The notes: generated from the letters alone by a model not told the origin. A stretch of DNA of 51,877 nucleotides from Blastopirellula sp. (GCA_002733575.1 NVWB01000156.1:1-51877); one strand, 5' to 3'; shown: positions 42,272 to 51,585, numbered from the stretch's first letter. Translations and numbers: made by a program.

Positions 42272-44296
42272 TTATTGATCGGTTGAAAGTTCAACGCAAA
42301 TTAATGTATTACTATCTCGAAGATAAAGGCGGTTTTCAGTAATGGCTGGATGCGACATCGATTCGGCCTGATCGCCAAAAGGTTGCCAGCGAAACAATTG
42401 TTCGTAGCTCGAGGTATCAGTCGGCACGAGTAGCAAATCGGCGGTCGATGTCCAAATCAAGAGCCGATTATTTCCGGCAATGATATTCGTGTGATCAAAG
42501 AAGAGATCGTCGTATTTCTTCCAAATTGTTTTCAGGCCATCGTTCAAATCCAAACAGAACAACTCACCATACGCACTAGAGAACAGCCGCTGATTAAAAA
42601 CTGCCGGTGTGCAGGTATCAGGTGCCAGTTCGATATTGACAGCAATGGGTTTCTCTTGAGGAATTCCGTCCACCGTAATATATCGCCGCGTAGCATTGTT
42701 CTCTGTCGCAAGTAAAAATCCATCCGGCAGCAACACTGGCGTGGTCACATTGAAATCAGCGCCATCCGGCGGAACAAGTTGCCATAGTCGTTCGCCTGTT
42801 TTTGGGTTCCAACCACCGATGCTGGCGGAATCGTACCCTATGATTTGGCGAACTCCATTGAAAGTTGCCAAGCGAAAAGCACCGTAAGCCGAAGCATGAC
42901 CGGGTGTTTTCCACACGATTTTTCCCGTGGCAGCATCCAACGCTACCAGCGAAGCATCTTTGGCACCAGGGTTCGTGATTAACAGATCGTCAACTATCAA
43001 CGGAGGAACCGCGGTGCCCCATTCGACAAGATCGGTTTTAAGTTCTTTAACGAGATTTCGCTGCCACTGAATTTTGCCTGAAACTCGTTCGACACACAGC
43101 AAATCACCGAGGGCTCCTTGCAGAAAAACAAAATCTTTCCAGAAAACCGGCGTGGCTCGGGGAGCATTGGTGTAGTCAATAAATTTTCCAGCAGGGTACT
43201 TTACTTGCCACAACTGCTGGCCTGTCTTTGCATCAAAGCAGCGGAAGATATCGTTTTTCAGTTCCTTGTCTTTATCAGGAACAATTACATGTTTGTCATC
43301 GGCGGCAATGCCTGCCAATGCAGGGCCAGTCACTTTGGCACGCCACAAAACCTTCGGCTGTTTGGGCAACGAGATTGGTACATTCTTGCTCAACCCATCT
43401 CGATTTGGACCCCGCCAGTCAGTCCAGTTGCTATCTGGTTTTGCTGACTGAGAACTTGTTAGTACGAATCCATTTTTTGATTCTAGGGCATCTAGATCTT
43501 GCTTCGATTTTCCAAATGAAGCAAGAGCCTTTTTGATGGCCTGAGTCTGCTTGGTTTGCTGTGTGTCAGCAACAAAACAGGTGATGAATGGAACCGACTT
43601 GGTTTCGCCGATGACCTTGACCGAACCAGGTTCGATCTTGCCGCAACCCTCCAGAAGCGGGGGCATGTACTTCGGCACAAATGCCACATCGGTTTCGTTG
43701 TCGGCCAGAGCATAAACGCCACCTTCGATGGAGTCGGCCGTGTAAAGTTTATCCGTGACTTCTATTTTATGAGATTGATAGAAACCGAGGGCTGCCTTGT
43801 GTAGTTCGGCGTCTTCAACGGGGCCAATGGCCAATCGTTTGCCTCGAAGAGAATCAAGTGTTTCAAGCTGGTCTTTGGTTCTTACCAGCGCTACGCCTGA
43901 GATCGTGGTGGAGCCCGATCGATCTGTGAGTGAAGCGATCGGCTCGATAGAAAGACGAACCTTTTTGGCATCAAATTCTACCACCGACTTTTTACCGATG
44001 ATTAAATCTGGTGTGCCAAATCGTTTCACTTCAGGAAGTTGAAGAGATTCTGCGAACAGTATTTTAACCGGAACTTTTAGTTCGGTTTCCAAATGTTTTT
44101 GTAATACGGAGTAATCGCGTTGCCCTACTCCATCGACACAAGCACAACTGAGTGGTGCCGCCAGAGGGTCCATCACCACAATGCGTAGCAGCGATGCCGA
44201 CGAGTTGTCATCGGCTACAACTTCCGCCTGAGGCATTCCCAAGAGAATGCTTACCAGAAGAAGCGAACAGGAGATGAGTTGGATCAAACGAATCAT
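42272..44296 (-). CDS. Phosphonate-type binding domain fused to PQQ-like beta-propeller
   Basis: 674 residues. The N-terminus MIRLIQLISCSLLLVSILLG is a signal peptide. Residues about 36-290 look like a PhnD/phosphonate-type periplasmic binding domain: LRIVVMDPLAAPLSCACVDG (Cys51, Cys53), YSVLQKHLETELKVPVKILF, DLIIGKKSVVEFDAKKVRLS, LDSLRGKRLAIGPVEDAEL and ETDVAFVPKYMPPLLEGCG. From about 300 the WTDWRGPNRDGLS segment begins a PQQ-like propeller with repeated A/W-docking strands (ATGKIVWKT, TGQQLWQVKYP, SGKIQWQRNL, TGERLWQLVP). No covalent heme motif is present. Its ATG overlaps the upstream gene's stop (ATGA). The fusion of a solute-binding domain to a propeller is unusual; whether it binds PQQ is unknown. 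Confidence 0.82.
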   Translation of the reverse strand: MIRLIQLISCSLLLVSILLGMPQAEVVADDNSSASLLRIVVMDPLAAPLSCACVDGVGQRDYSVLQKHLETELKVPVKILFAESLQLPEVKRFGTPDLIIGKKSVVEFDAKKVRLSIEPIASLTDRSGSTTISGVALVRTKDQLETLDSLRGKRLAIGPVEDAELHKAALGFYQSHKIEVTDKLYTADSIEGGVYALADNETDVAFVPKYMPPLLEGCGKIEPGSVKVIGETKSVPFITCFVADTQQTKQTQAIKKALASFGKSKQDLDALESKNGFVLTSSQSAKPDSNWTDWRGPNRDGLSKNVPISLPKQPKVLWRAKVTGPALAGIAADDKHVIVPDKDKELKNDIFRCFDAKTGQQLWQVKYPAGKFIDYTNAPRATPVFWKDFVFLQGALGDLLCVERVSGKIQWQRNLVKELKTDLVEWGTAVPPLIVDDLLITNPGAKDASLVALDAATGKIVWKTPGHASAYGAFRLATFNGVRQIIGYDSASIGGWNPKTGERLWQLVPPDGADFNVTTPVLLPDGFLLATENNATRRYITVDGIPQEKPIAVNIELAPDTCTPAVFNQRLFSSAYGELFCLDLNDGLKTIWKKYDDLFFDHTNIIAGNNRLLIWTSTADLLLVPTDTSSYEQLFRWQPFGDQAESMSHPAITENRLYLRDSNTLICVELSTDQ

Positions 44297-45333
44297 TTGG
44301 CCTGCAATACACGAATGAAATTAGCACGAACATCCATCACAAAGATTTGAGAGCCATCGGCAGAGACTTCAACCGGGATATAGCAAGACTGTGCAGCGAG
44401 TCGACTTCCACGATCAAATTTGGTGGTGTCGACATTGCCAACGTAGCCTAAATAATCGCCTGTTGCTGTATACTTTTTGATGCGACCGATGCCAGATTCG
44501 GCAGTATATAATACGTTGCCTGGCCCAAAATCAAAGTTGACCGGATTACAGCACGCGGCGAATCCTTCAACACTGGCCCGATCTCGTTTACCCCATCGTT
44601 CAATCAATTCACCATCGATTGTATAACGATTCACGCGATGCCGAGAGTTCTCTGCAATCAGTAGCACATCGCCATCGCAATCAAGATCAATATGCGAACA
44701 ACAACCAAATTGTTGTTTCACAATCACTTTTGGGTTAGACAAGTCTCTGTCAAAACGGACAATGTCTTCTGTAGCACGCAAACTAAATCCATTGCCAAAC
44801 GCGATAAAGAAATAATCTTTGTTGGCGGTCACTCCACTTGAATGGGCTGTCTTATACTCTCCATCAAACAGGTCACCAAACTCAACTTTCTTTATCATTC
44901 GTCCTTTCTCACTAAGAATGGCCACTGCGCCTTCACCTCCAACATAGATCGTGCCGTCGTCATTGGCGTGAAGCATTCTAGGTTCCAGGTTAGTCAGTCT
45001 CCAGGTGTCAAGAACTTTTCCTTTCGGTGACACAATTTTGATCGCAAACTGTTTGCGATCCGAATTTCCATCGTAACCCGAGACGCCTAACAATAAGTTG
45101 CCCTCTTTGTTCATGGCCATGGTTTCAATCTTGCCACGCTCTCCTATTTCAATGCCAATCGGTTCCACTTCAACATGAGTTGGAATCGAATCTTCGTCAG
45201 GAATAGCATCAAATGCGGCATTAATGGCTGCATCAATAGCGTCTTGATCAGCGGGTGCTTGACCTAGGCTTGTAGAAGAATAAAAAATGAGTGATGTTAG
45301 AATCAAGCTCATCGAGAGTATTCGATAGACCAT
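44293..45333 (-). CDS. Exported NHL-type beta-propeller protein with two CC motifs
   Basis: 346 residues from the ATG at 45333, which starts a signal peptide (MVYRILSMSLILTSLIFYSS) and has GGAG 10 nt upstream; a TTG further up gives a longer but unlikely N-terminus. After an acidic Ala/Asp stretch the chain is a propeller: GNLLLGVSGYDG, GTIYVGGEGAVAILSEKG, DVLLIAENSRHRVNRYTIDG, NVLYTAESGIGRIKKYTATG and SQIFVMDVRANFIRVLQ. It has two Cys pairs, QQFGCCSHIDLD (211-212) and GFAACCNPVNFD (261-262); the second matches the paralog at 41313. It is the first gene of the three-gene unit and is translationally coupled to the binding-domain/propeller fusion gene. Confidence 0.85.
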   Translation of the reverse strand: MVYRILSMSLILTSLIFYSSTSLGQAPADQDAIDAAINAAFDAIPDEDSIPTHVEVEPIGIEIGERGKIETMAMNKEGNLLLGVSGYDGNSDRKQFAIKIVSPKGKVLDTWRLTNLEPRMLHANDDGTIYVGGEGAVAILSEKGRMIKKVEFGDLFDGEYKTAHSSGVTANKDYFFIAFGNGFSLRATEDIVRFDRDLSNPKVIVKQQFGCCSHIDLDCDGDVLLIAENSRHRVNRYTIDGELIERWGKRDRASVEGFAACCNPVNFDFGPGNVLYTAESGIGRIKKYTATGDYLGYVGNVDTTKFDRGSRLAAQSCYIPVEVSADGSQIFVMDVRANFIRVLQAK

Positions 45334-45744
45334 AGAAACAGGTCTCCATCGGAAAAGTATTGATTGATCAAAGATATATTTTGCCTGCATGCTTTAACCC
45401 CATGCAGCTACCGAGGTTTCGATTATTATCTTCTCAGTAGTCTATGTATACCCAAACCTGTCCAGTTTCTTCGGCGAATGTAAACTAAATTACACTCGCT
45501 ACCCGGTGGACGCGAGTTTGAACTCAATAAGCCTGCATTCGAAATCTCGTATCTTGTTATTATTTATAGACTTAGAGCATTTTCAACATAGTTGTGCTGC
45601 TGCGAGATCATTAGCTCCGCTGAAGATTTAGTATTTTGGTTAGCCGGGCCGTCGGTTTTGGAGAACGCAGATAAATTCTCAACCAATGCTATGCTCACAA
45701 ACAGGCGGCTAACGAGCAGCCACACAGCGAGTGTTTCAAGACGC

Positions 45745-45990
45745 GAATACGCCAAGGAAAGGGACTACAATAAGAGTTTCAAACACAGAGAGACGGAGGT
45801 AACAGAGAGTTCATTTTTAAATCTTATCCTGTCAATCATGTTGATCCTGTCGAAAAAAGTCTCACGCTAAGGCTCGAAGCCGCGAAGAAATGAAGAAAAT
45901 TAGAGAAAGATAGATTACCACGAAGACACCAAGGCACGAAGAAAGGAAAGGGTTGGATTCAATTCTTAGTTCCTTTGAGTCTTCGTGGTA
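45745..45990. repeat. Modular CACGAAG/CACAGAGAG-type dispersed repeats, second site
   Basis: The site holds AACACAGAGAGACGGAGGTAACAGAGAG, ATCCTGTC...GATCCTGTCGAAAAAA, CTCACGCTAAGGCTCGAAGC and ACCACGAAGACACCAAGGCA modules, then the inverted form CTTCGTGGTAATAA. Order and spacing parallel the site at 39978-40225. Confidence 0.65.
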
Positions 45991-46098
45991 ATAAAATAAT
46001 GCAGGTGAGAAGACAAGAAATACTTGCGAGGTATGCTTTTATAATCTCACGCGAATGAAGAGTTTCATTGGTGTTCGGTAAATTTGGCCGCTGAAACC

Positions 46099-46202
46099 TC
46101 GGATCGCTTACGGCCACACCGACGACGTTCCGAATGCGGTTGATCCTGAAGCACAGTCAACGCCGGAATCGTCGGCGGTGCTACCCGAAGTAAGCGGTTC
46201 GG
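46099..46202 (+). other. 104-nt imperfect hairpin upstream of the nucleotidyltransferase gene
   Basis: The left arm (46099-46132) pairs with the right arm (46164-46202): CGCTTAC with GTAAGCG, CACCGACGACGTTCCG with CGGAATCGTCGGCGGTG, and GCGGTTGA with TCAACGC closing a 13-nt loop. It is more GC-rich than its surroundings. It may be a structured RNA, a cis-regulatory leader or a mobile palindrome. Confidence 0.5.
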
Positions 46203-46243
46203 CACATTGGAATTGAATATGCACTAAGAGAATTATATTACCC

Positions 46244-47167
46244 ATGAAATCTGCTGCAAGAAAATTTCGAGACAAAGACTATCTGCTGACAGCCGCTGGT
46301 CTGATTTTTAATGTTTTAGGCTACCATCATACCAATGATAAGATCACAGCAGGTCTAAAATATATCAATGGGGATAAATGGGAACACAGTTATTTGGATT
46401 CGATCAACTGGCTGAAACAACACCATCCAGAGTATGTAGATCGTTGGATCGAAGTTCCGTTAGCGAAGATTGACACTCATCTTTGCCCACAACAGAGATT
46501 AGCGGAACTGATTCAAACGCCGCTTGTTTCATCTGATGAGCATGGCCTGCTGGCGAAGTCGGTAAAGTTGATCCAGAAGCTATCCGAATTCTTTCGCATT
46601 CCCATCCAAGACTTTGGTCTCACCGATTCACTGCTATGGGGCCACGGAACTGAGACTTCGGATATCGATGTGGTCGTTTATGGAAAATCAAACGCAACGA
46701 TTTTGTTAGACCAACTAGCGTCTCTGTTTCATGAACCAGATTTCCAGCTTATCGATCCGCGATATATCCAGCGCCCGCCCCACTTAGAGCAGACTGAATT
46801 TGATAATCTTGCAACCCGAAAAAAGAACCAGGGCTTTTATCAAGGAACCCGATTCAGTTTAAGGGCAGTCAGAAACTGGAACGAAATTGGGCCCGATCCA
46901 TTATTCCAAACGGTTGGGGATAAGGAACTCAACCTGACAATTGCCGATCATCAAGAGTCGATGTTTTATCCTGTCATTTACCCAACCAAAGAAAACGTGG
47001 AAATCGTATCTTTTGAAATAGGGTACGAATGTGTCTTCCGACCAGGTGATCTGGTAACTGTCTTCGGGCAATTGGAAGAGTCTACGAAGGGGAGTCGCAT
47101 ACTCGTCGGCTCCAATCAAGGGCACGGCCAGCGGATTCAATCAAGAATCAATGACCCATTGTCGTAA
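46244..47167 (+). CDS. Predicted nucleotidyltransferase-superfamily protein (archaeal COG1665-like)
   Basis: 307 residues. The centre shows the minimal nucleotidyltransferase signature GLTDSLLWGHGTETSDIDVV (125-144), in which Asp140 and Asp142 would bind the catalytic metal. The N-terminus (FRDKDYLLTAAGLIFNVLGY, then ITAGLKYINGDKW) and the DTHLCPQQRLAELI segment resemble, from memory, an archaeal family of predicted nucleotidyltransferases (COG1665). The C-terminal part (about 170-300) includes FRPGDLVTVFGQLEES, an OB-like strand arrangement. No signal peptide or membrane segment is seen. It stands alone, with its 3' end overlapping the convergent acyltransferase gene by 27 bp. The cellular substrate is unknown; tRNA, nucleotide or polynucleotide end-modification is possible. 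Confidence 0.65.
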   Translation: MKSAARKFRDKDYLLTAAGLIFNVLGYHHTNDKITAGLKYINGDKWEHSYLDSINWLKQHHPEYVDRWIEVPLAKIDTHLCPQQRLAELIQTPLVSSDEHGLLAKSVKLIQKLSEFFRIPIQDFGLTDSLLWGHGTETSDIDVVVYGKSNATILLDQLASLFHEPDFQLIDPRYIQRPPHLEQTEFDNLATRKKNQGFYQGTRFSLRAVRNWNEIGPDPLFQTVGDKELNLTIADHQESMFYPVIYPTKENVEIVSFEIGYECVFRPGDLVTVFGQLEESTKGSRILVGSNQGHGQRIQSRINDPLS

Positions 47168-49777
47168 AGTGCGATAATCGGTTTTGCCTGTTCCTAATAC
47201 AGGAATCGAGTCGACCTTGCGAACATCGTCGAGCCGCATTACGCCTTGAAAACCGGACTCTTGTAGATGCTTGTTCGCATCTCGTAGGGAGTATTCTTGC
47301 GTGATGAATAACACAACATTGCGTCCGCCTTCGAGTTCAATCCCTTCAACCGCGGCTTGCGGTCCATCTTCTGTTGTTGGGAATAATTCAGAAAATGGAG
47401 ACTCCAATGCCGGCAGTGAAATCATCTCACCGCCAGACTTGATGAAACGCTTTAAGCGACCACGAAAATGAATGAACCCATCTTCATCAATTGCGGTCAA
47501 GTCACCTGTGTTATACCACTGCTTACCGTTGCACTCGACAAATGGCTGATCACCATCGTGGGCCAAGTAACCGTTGAAGATACTTGGTCCTCGCACCAAT
47601 AATAAACCGGTCTGATTGGTTTCTTGGGGTTCAAAAGTATCTGGATGAACCACGCAAGTCTCAACGCAATCGATTGCGGTCCCAATCGTTCCAGGGCGAA
47701 TATCACCTGGAGGGTTGGCGGCAACCACTGGTGAACATTCGGTGATTCCGTATCCTTCGATCAGATAAACGTCTGGCAACCTCTGTGATACCGTCTCTTG
47801 AATCGCAGCCGGGCATTTTTCGGCTCCTACCATAATTGATCTCAGCGACCGAAGTTCGTCATCCGATGCGGCACCTAAGATGTATTGAAGAAATGTCGGC
47901 GTTGCGAACATCAAGGTCGGTTGATAAGCATCAATAATACGAGCCAAGCCCCGTGAATCGGTAGGGTCGGGGTGATGTATCAAGCGAATCCCGGCCAACA
48001 GCGGTGCTAGTGACGCAGTTGATAATCCGAAACTATGAAACGGCGGTAAAAATCCGAGCAGTGTATCATCACAGCGAAAACCCATTAGTTTGACACCAGA
48101 GTTCATATTGGATAACAAGTTTTTGTGTGATAGCGGAACTGCCTTCGGTGCGTTTTCTGAACCAGAGGTAAACAGCACCACTGCTGGATCATCTTCGTTC
48201 GTGGCAGGGAGTGCCCGCAAGAATGATTTTGGAGCCAAGTAAGTTGCCAACAATGTCGTTAGCTTTTCAACGGTTCCTAACTCTTTGCGGAAATCTTCCA
48301 GGTAAATCATCTCGACATCAGGCATCTCCACACCGAGTCGATCCATGAACCGTTTTGAAGTGACAACGTACTTGATGTCTAACTTGTTCACCGCGTGAGA
48401 CAATCCGGCAGGCCCGGTGGTCCAATTGAGCATGATCGGCAATTTGCCTGCCAAGTGCGAGGCCATTAACACCATGTCAGCAGCGACCGATGCCGGTAGC
48501 ATGATGGCAACATTATCACTATCGATTTTTGCCAACCGCTTGGATAACAAAGATGACCCCACCAGTAAGCGGCGATAGGTGAGTGCACCAGACAATTGAT
48601 CGGCCACCGCAACATCATCTGGCTGCAATAGAACCCGTTTGATAAATGATTCACCAATGGAACTGCCGAGTGCCTTGGGAATATCTGCATTCGGAGGCTG
48701 TTTCAACTTCCAATTCTTGGGTATCTCAAGCGGTTTGTCTTCATCCGGTTGCAGTTCACCTTGGGCCAATAACCAAAGTTCTCCAATAGTTGCAGGAACA
48801 TCATCGGAGCGAAATCCGAATCTTCGTTCCAATGCTAATGCCATGTCCATTCGTTCTAGGCTATCAAGCCCCAGTTGGTCGAGAGACATCGCCGGACCCG
48901 TTTCATCGGCTTCTAATGGTCGCCCTAAATGGCTTTCCAGTTCTTCCGAGATCGCTTGCTGGATTTCTAAAGGAACAGAATCCGCGTCGACACTACTTTC
49001 AAGTTTTACTTTGCTGTAATCGAAGTCACGTGGTCCCAGGCAAAAATGGAAGGGAACAAACTTCGCTTCAGTTGCCGCTTCGCTATTGTACCACTCTTCC
49101 AAATGGCTGTTCAGTTTTGTTTTGTCTTCAATTGGAAGTTGATCACGCTCGATTGCTTCAACGGTAATCGAGACTTTTCTTCTCGGGGCAAAGAAGATCA
49201 AGTTGGCCAACATCCACATGATTCCTTTGGGAACTTTTTTACCCAAATCCGGAACTTGACCGGTCGGCGCACAACCGGCCGCACTACCCCACAGCCCTTT
49301 GGTACGAACCAAAACAACCGTCACGTTTTCGCATCGTTCGAGTAAATCGTGCGCAATCCGGGCTCCACCGATCACTTCTTTGGCCGTCCGTTGTAAGCGA
49401 CCGGAAGGATAAATCAGGAAGCTCTCTCCCTGTTTAATCCGCTCTGCCACATTATCGATCATCTCGTTCGTTTGCTTATGTGCATCCCGGCTATGCGACG
49501 ATAGGCTGGGCACTTCAAATGCACCAATGGTTCGCATCAATGGATAGGCGACCGGATTGCGATAACTGCCGGTGAACACCAACGGGCGAAGCTGTTTTCC
49601 AAACCGAAGATGACTCAAGATCATCGGCGGATCAACAAAAGCCGGGTGATTCGGCCAAACCAAGACAGGGCCTTTGATCCCTTTCAGCTTCTCTAATCCA
49701 TGAACTTCGACCTTGTACCGCAAGTGCAGCAATAGTCGCATAAAGAACCAAATAACGGGTTGCAAAACGCCTTGCAT
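47141..49777 (-). CDS. PlsC acyltransferase - acyl carrier - AMP-dependent ligase multidomain protein (Aas-like)
   Basis: 878 residues with three modules. Residues about 15-215 are a PlsC-type acyltransferase with NHPAFVDP (His44, Asp49 of HX4D) and FLIYPSGRL. Residues about 270-345 are an acyl carrier domain with the phosphopantetheine attachment Ser306 in LGLDSLERMD. Residues about 375-875 are an AMP-binding adenylate-forming ligase with FTSGSENAPKAVPLSH (536-551), PPFHSFGLS, GYGITECSPV, WYNTGDL and the C-terminal RFIKSGGEMI and TGKTDYRTL. The combination activates a free fatty acid, can load it on the built-in carrier, and transfers it to a lysophospholipid, as in Aas; the internal carrier is the distinctive extra. 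The upstream 139-bp gap separates it from the transporter gene on the same strand. Confidence 0.93.
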   Translation of the reverse strand: MQGVLQPVIWFFMRLLLHLRYKVEVHGLEKLKGIKGPVLVWPNHPAFVDPPMILSHLRFGKQLRPLVFTGSYRNPVAYPLMRTIGAFEVPSLSSHSRDAHKQTNEMIDNVAERIKQGESFLIYPSGRLQRTAKEVIGGARIAHDLLERCENVTVVLVRTKGLWGSAAGCAPTGQVPDLGKKVPKGIMWMLANLIFFAPRRKVSITVEAIERDQLPIEDKTKLNSHLEEWYNSEAATEAKFVPFHFCLGPRDFDYSKVKLESSVDADSVPLEIQQAISEELESHLGRPLEADETGPAMSLDQLGLDSLERMDMALALERRFGFRSDDVPATIGELWLLAQGELQPDEDKPLEIPKNWKLKQPPNADIPKALGSSIGESFIKRVLLQPDDVAVADQLSGALTYRRLLVGSSLLSKRLAKIDSDNVAIMLPASVAADMVLMASHLAGKLPIMLNWTTGPAGLSHAVNKLDIKYVVTSKRFMDRLGVEMPDVEMIYLEDFRKELGTVEKLTTLLATYLAPKSFLRALPATNEDDPAVVLFTSGSENAPKAVPLSHKNLLSNMNSGVKLMGFRCDDTLLGFLPPFHSFGLSTASLAPLLAGIRLIHHPDPTDSRGLARIIDAYQPTLMFATPTFLQYILGAASDDELRSLRSIMVGAEKCPAAIQETVSQRLPDVYLIEGYGITECSPVVAANPPGDIRPGTIGTAIDCVETCVVHPDTFEPQETNQTGLLLVRGPSIFNGYLAHDGDQPFVECNGKQWYNTGDLTAIDEDGFIHFRGRLKRFIKSGGEMISLPALESPFSELFPTTEDGPQAAVEGIELEGGRNVVLFITQEYSLRDANKHLQESGFQGVMRLDDVRKVDSIPVLGTGKTDYRTLRQWVIDS

Positions 49778-49916
49778 TATGAAGTAACCTTGTCTGGTAG
49801 GGTAATTATTGTTCGGGCTCTACCGTTGAAAGCGAGAAAAATGGTTGGTAGGGATAAAAAAACATTTAGATCACAATACTAACGGGTTTGATCTCTTTTT
49901 AGGATACCAGAAAATG

Positions 49917-51260
49917 CTATCGCCCAGGATCAAAAACAATCTCTTTTTCTGAAGCAGCTCGTTCTCGGCTATCCAAAGCCTTACGTGCTTCTGTGGGATC
50001 AATCAGCAGAACAACGAATATGGAAAGTGCTTGAAATAAGCCGATTAGATACATGACATCGGTCCATGATAGTATCGATAATAGATTACCAGACAACCAG
50101 CCTCCACACATAGTTGATAGGTTGAGCAGCGCCATGTATGCAGTGAATTGAGTTGCGGCCACTTTGGGCCATGAGATATTGATAAAGAGTGAAAATAGGG
50201 CAACACTGGTCATGCCCCCAAGTAATGCTTGGGCTTTAATGTAGATCGAAATAAATAGATCGTATTCCCATAAGCCTGGAAAAGTCGGAAGAATTGCCCA
50301 GGTTAACCCAAGCATAACGGAGGAATAGATCAGTATTCTCTTCACGCCACACTTCGCAGCCAGATACCCACCTAAGATTGAGCCACCAAAACCAAAGATC
50401 AAATCAGCGTTTCCTACTAAGCTTGTATAGGCCGTCTCCTCCCAGGCTAAATCTTCTAAAATAAATTGAATCCCAACAATGGAAGAAATTGCTAGGCCAA
50501 TTTTTACGAGTAACGCTAGTAAGGCACCCAGTAATGTTGATTTAAACGAAAAGGCTCGAAAGATATTAATAAACGTTTGAATCAAGTTGTTATTAGAGAA
50601 TCTAGAAGTCGTTACACTGTTCGTCAGATCCGATTTACGGTTACGGGAAGTAATGCCAAAAAATAGATCGCCTCGCCGCTCTCTTAACAGTAGCGGGAAG
50701 AGCATAATGATAGCAAGGAACGAAAGCAGCACGAGTAACGCAGGTGCCATTCCATAATCACCAACCACACTTCCAATGATTGTGGAGCCTAGAAACCCGC
50801 CAATGTAAGATGCCCCAAACATATATCCCGAAACGCGTTCTCGCTCAGATTCTTCTAACAAGTCCACCGCTAAGGCATCAACAGAGACATCCTGAATAGA
50901 GACAAAGACATTCAATATCAAGATCATCCACCACAAAGAATCGTAGTCTGTGACTATGTCAGGATTGAAGACCATCAGACTAATGGTAATGATCATGCAG
51001 CATTGAGCCATCAAGATCCAAGGTCGTCGTTTTCCCATTCCCGGAATTGTGACTGAATCAATGATTGGCCCCCAAACCCACTTGAGCGTCCAGGGCAATG
51101 AGAGAATGGCAGTCAGGTATCCTATCTCAATTAAGGAAAAACCTTTGACTTTAAGATAGGCAGCAAGGGTAACTGTCACAAAACCAAACGGAATCCCTTG
51201 AGCCACATACAGGGCACAGAGTGTAATAATTCTAAGAAGTGGGCGTTCGGATAAATACAC
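49917..51260 (-). CDS. MFS transporter of the AmpG/PAT type
   Basis: 447 residues with a GTG start (the next Met is inside the first cytoplasmic loop). Twelve transmembrane helices are apparent. Features of the AmpG/acetyl-CoA-transporter (PAT) branch are an N-terminal VAQGIPFGFVTVTLAAYLK, LPWTLKWVWGPIIDS after helix 2, MGKRRPWILMAQ in the loop, and SIQDVSVDALAVDLL in helix 4. A basic, disordered loop sits in the middle (around residues 195-230) and a Lys/Glu-rich tail follows the last helix. AmpG imports anhydromuropeptides for cell-wall recycling; here, with no ampD or nagZ nearby, the substrate stays open. The gene could be cotranscribed with the acyltransferase-ligase gene downstream. Confidence 0.88.
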   Translation of the reverse strand: MYLSERPLLRIITLCALYVAQGIPFGFVTVTLAAYLKVKGFSLIEIGYLTAILSLPWTLKWVWGPIIDSVTIPGMGKRRPWILMAQCCMIITISLMVFNPDIVTDYDSLWWMILILNVFVSIQDVSVDALAVDLLEESERERVSGYMFGASYIGGFLGSTIIGSVVGDYGMAPALLVLLSFLAIIMLFPLLLRERRGDLFFGITSRNRKSDLTNSVTTSRFSNNNLIQTFINIFRAFSFKSTLLGALLALLVKIGLAISSIVGIQFILEDLAWEETAYTSLVGNADLIFGFGGSILGGYLAAKCGVKRILIYSSVMLGLTWAILPTFPGLWEYDLFISIYIKAQALLGGMTSVALFSLFINISWPKVAATQFTAYMALLNLSTMCGGWLSGNLLSILSWTDVMYLIGLFQALSIFVVLLIDPTEARKALDSRERAASEKEIVFDPGR

Positions 51261-51585
51261 GGAGACCTAAGTTGGTTAGTTAAAGAGAATTTTCAGTCAC
51301 CAATATACGCTGTAGATTTACCATATGTCAAATTGCAACGAGTTTGATCACAAGAAAGAGTCAGAATAAAAACGAAGATGGTAGCAAGCCGGTTGATAGT
51401 TGGTAAGTTCTTTTGATGGATTCAAATAGAACAAGATGCCCTCTTGTTGACCGAACACCAGATTTCTGCCGATCACAAAAGTGTAAACCTCGCAACTATT
51501 TGATTCTTCCGATTGTTACCACGAAAGACACTAAACCCACGAAAAAAGTGTGAAGCAATATCGTTCGTGTTTTTCGTGGCAAAGA

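Larger units (their letters stand above)
45334..46243. other. Repeat-bearing intergenic region between divergent genes
   Basis: 910 bp with no credible gene. It contains a diverged GGCTAACGAGCAGCC repeat copy (45702-45727), a chain of CACGAAG/CACAGAGAG/CTCGAAGCCGCGAAG modules (45745-45990), and a large hairpin (46099-46202) ending 41 nt before the next start codon. No clear promoter hexamers for the divergent genes are identifiable. Confidence 0.5.

Noticed and set aside
45592..45870. 92-codon plus-strand frame
   Set aside because: It runs through dispersed repeats and has no domain or ribosome binding site.
46099..46202. Integron attC site
   Set aside because: The imperfect palindrome lacks the GTTRRRY/RYYYAAC core sites expected at the ends, and there is no integrase or cassette series.
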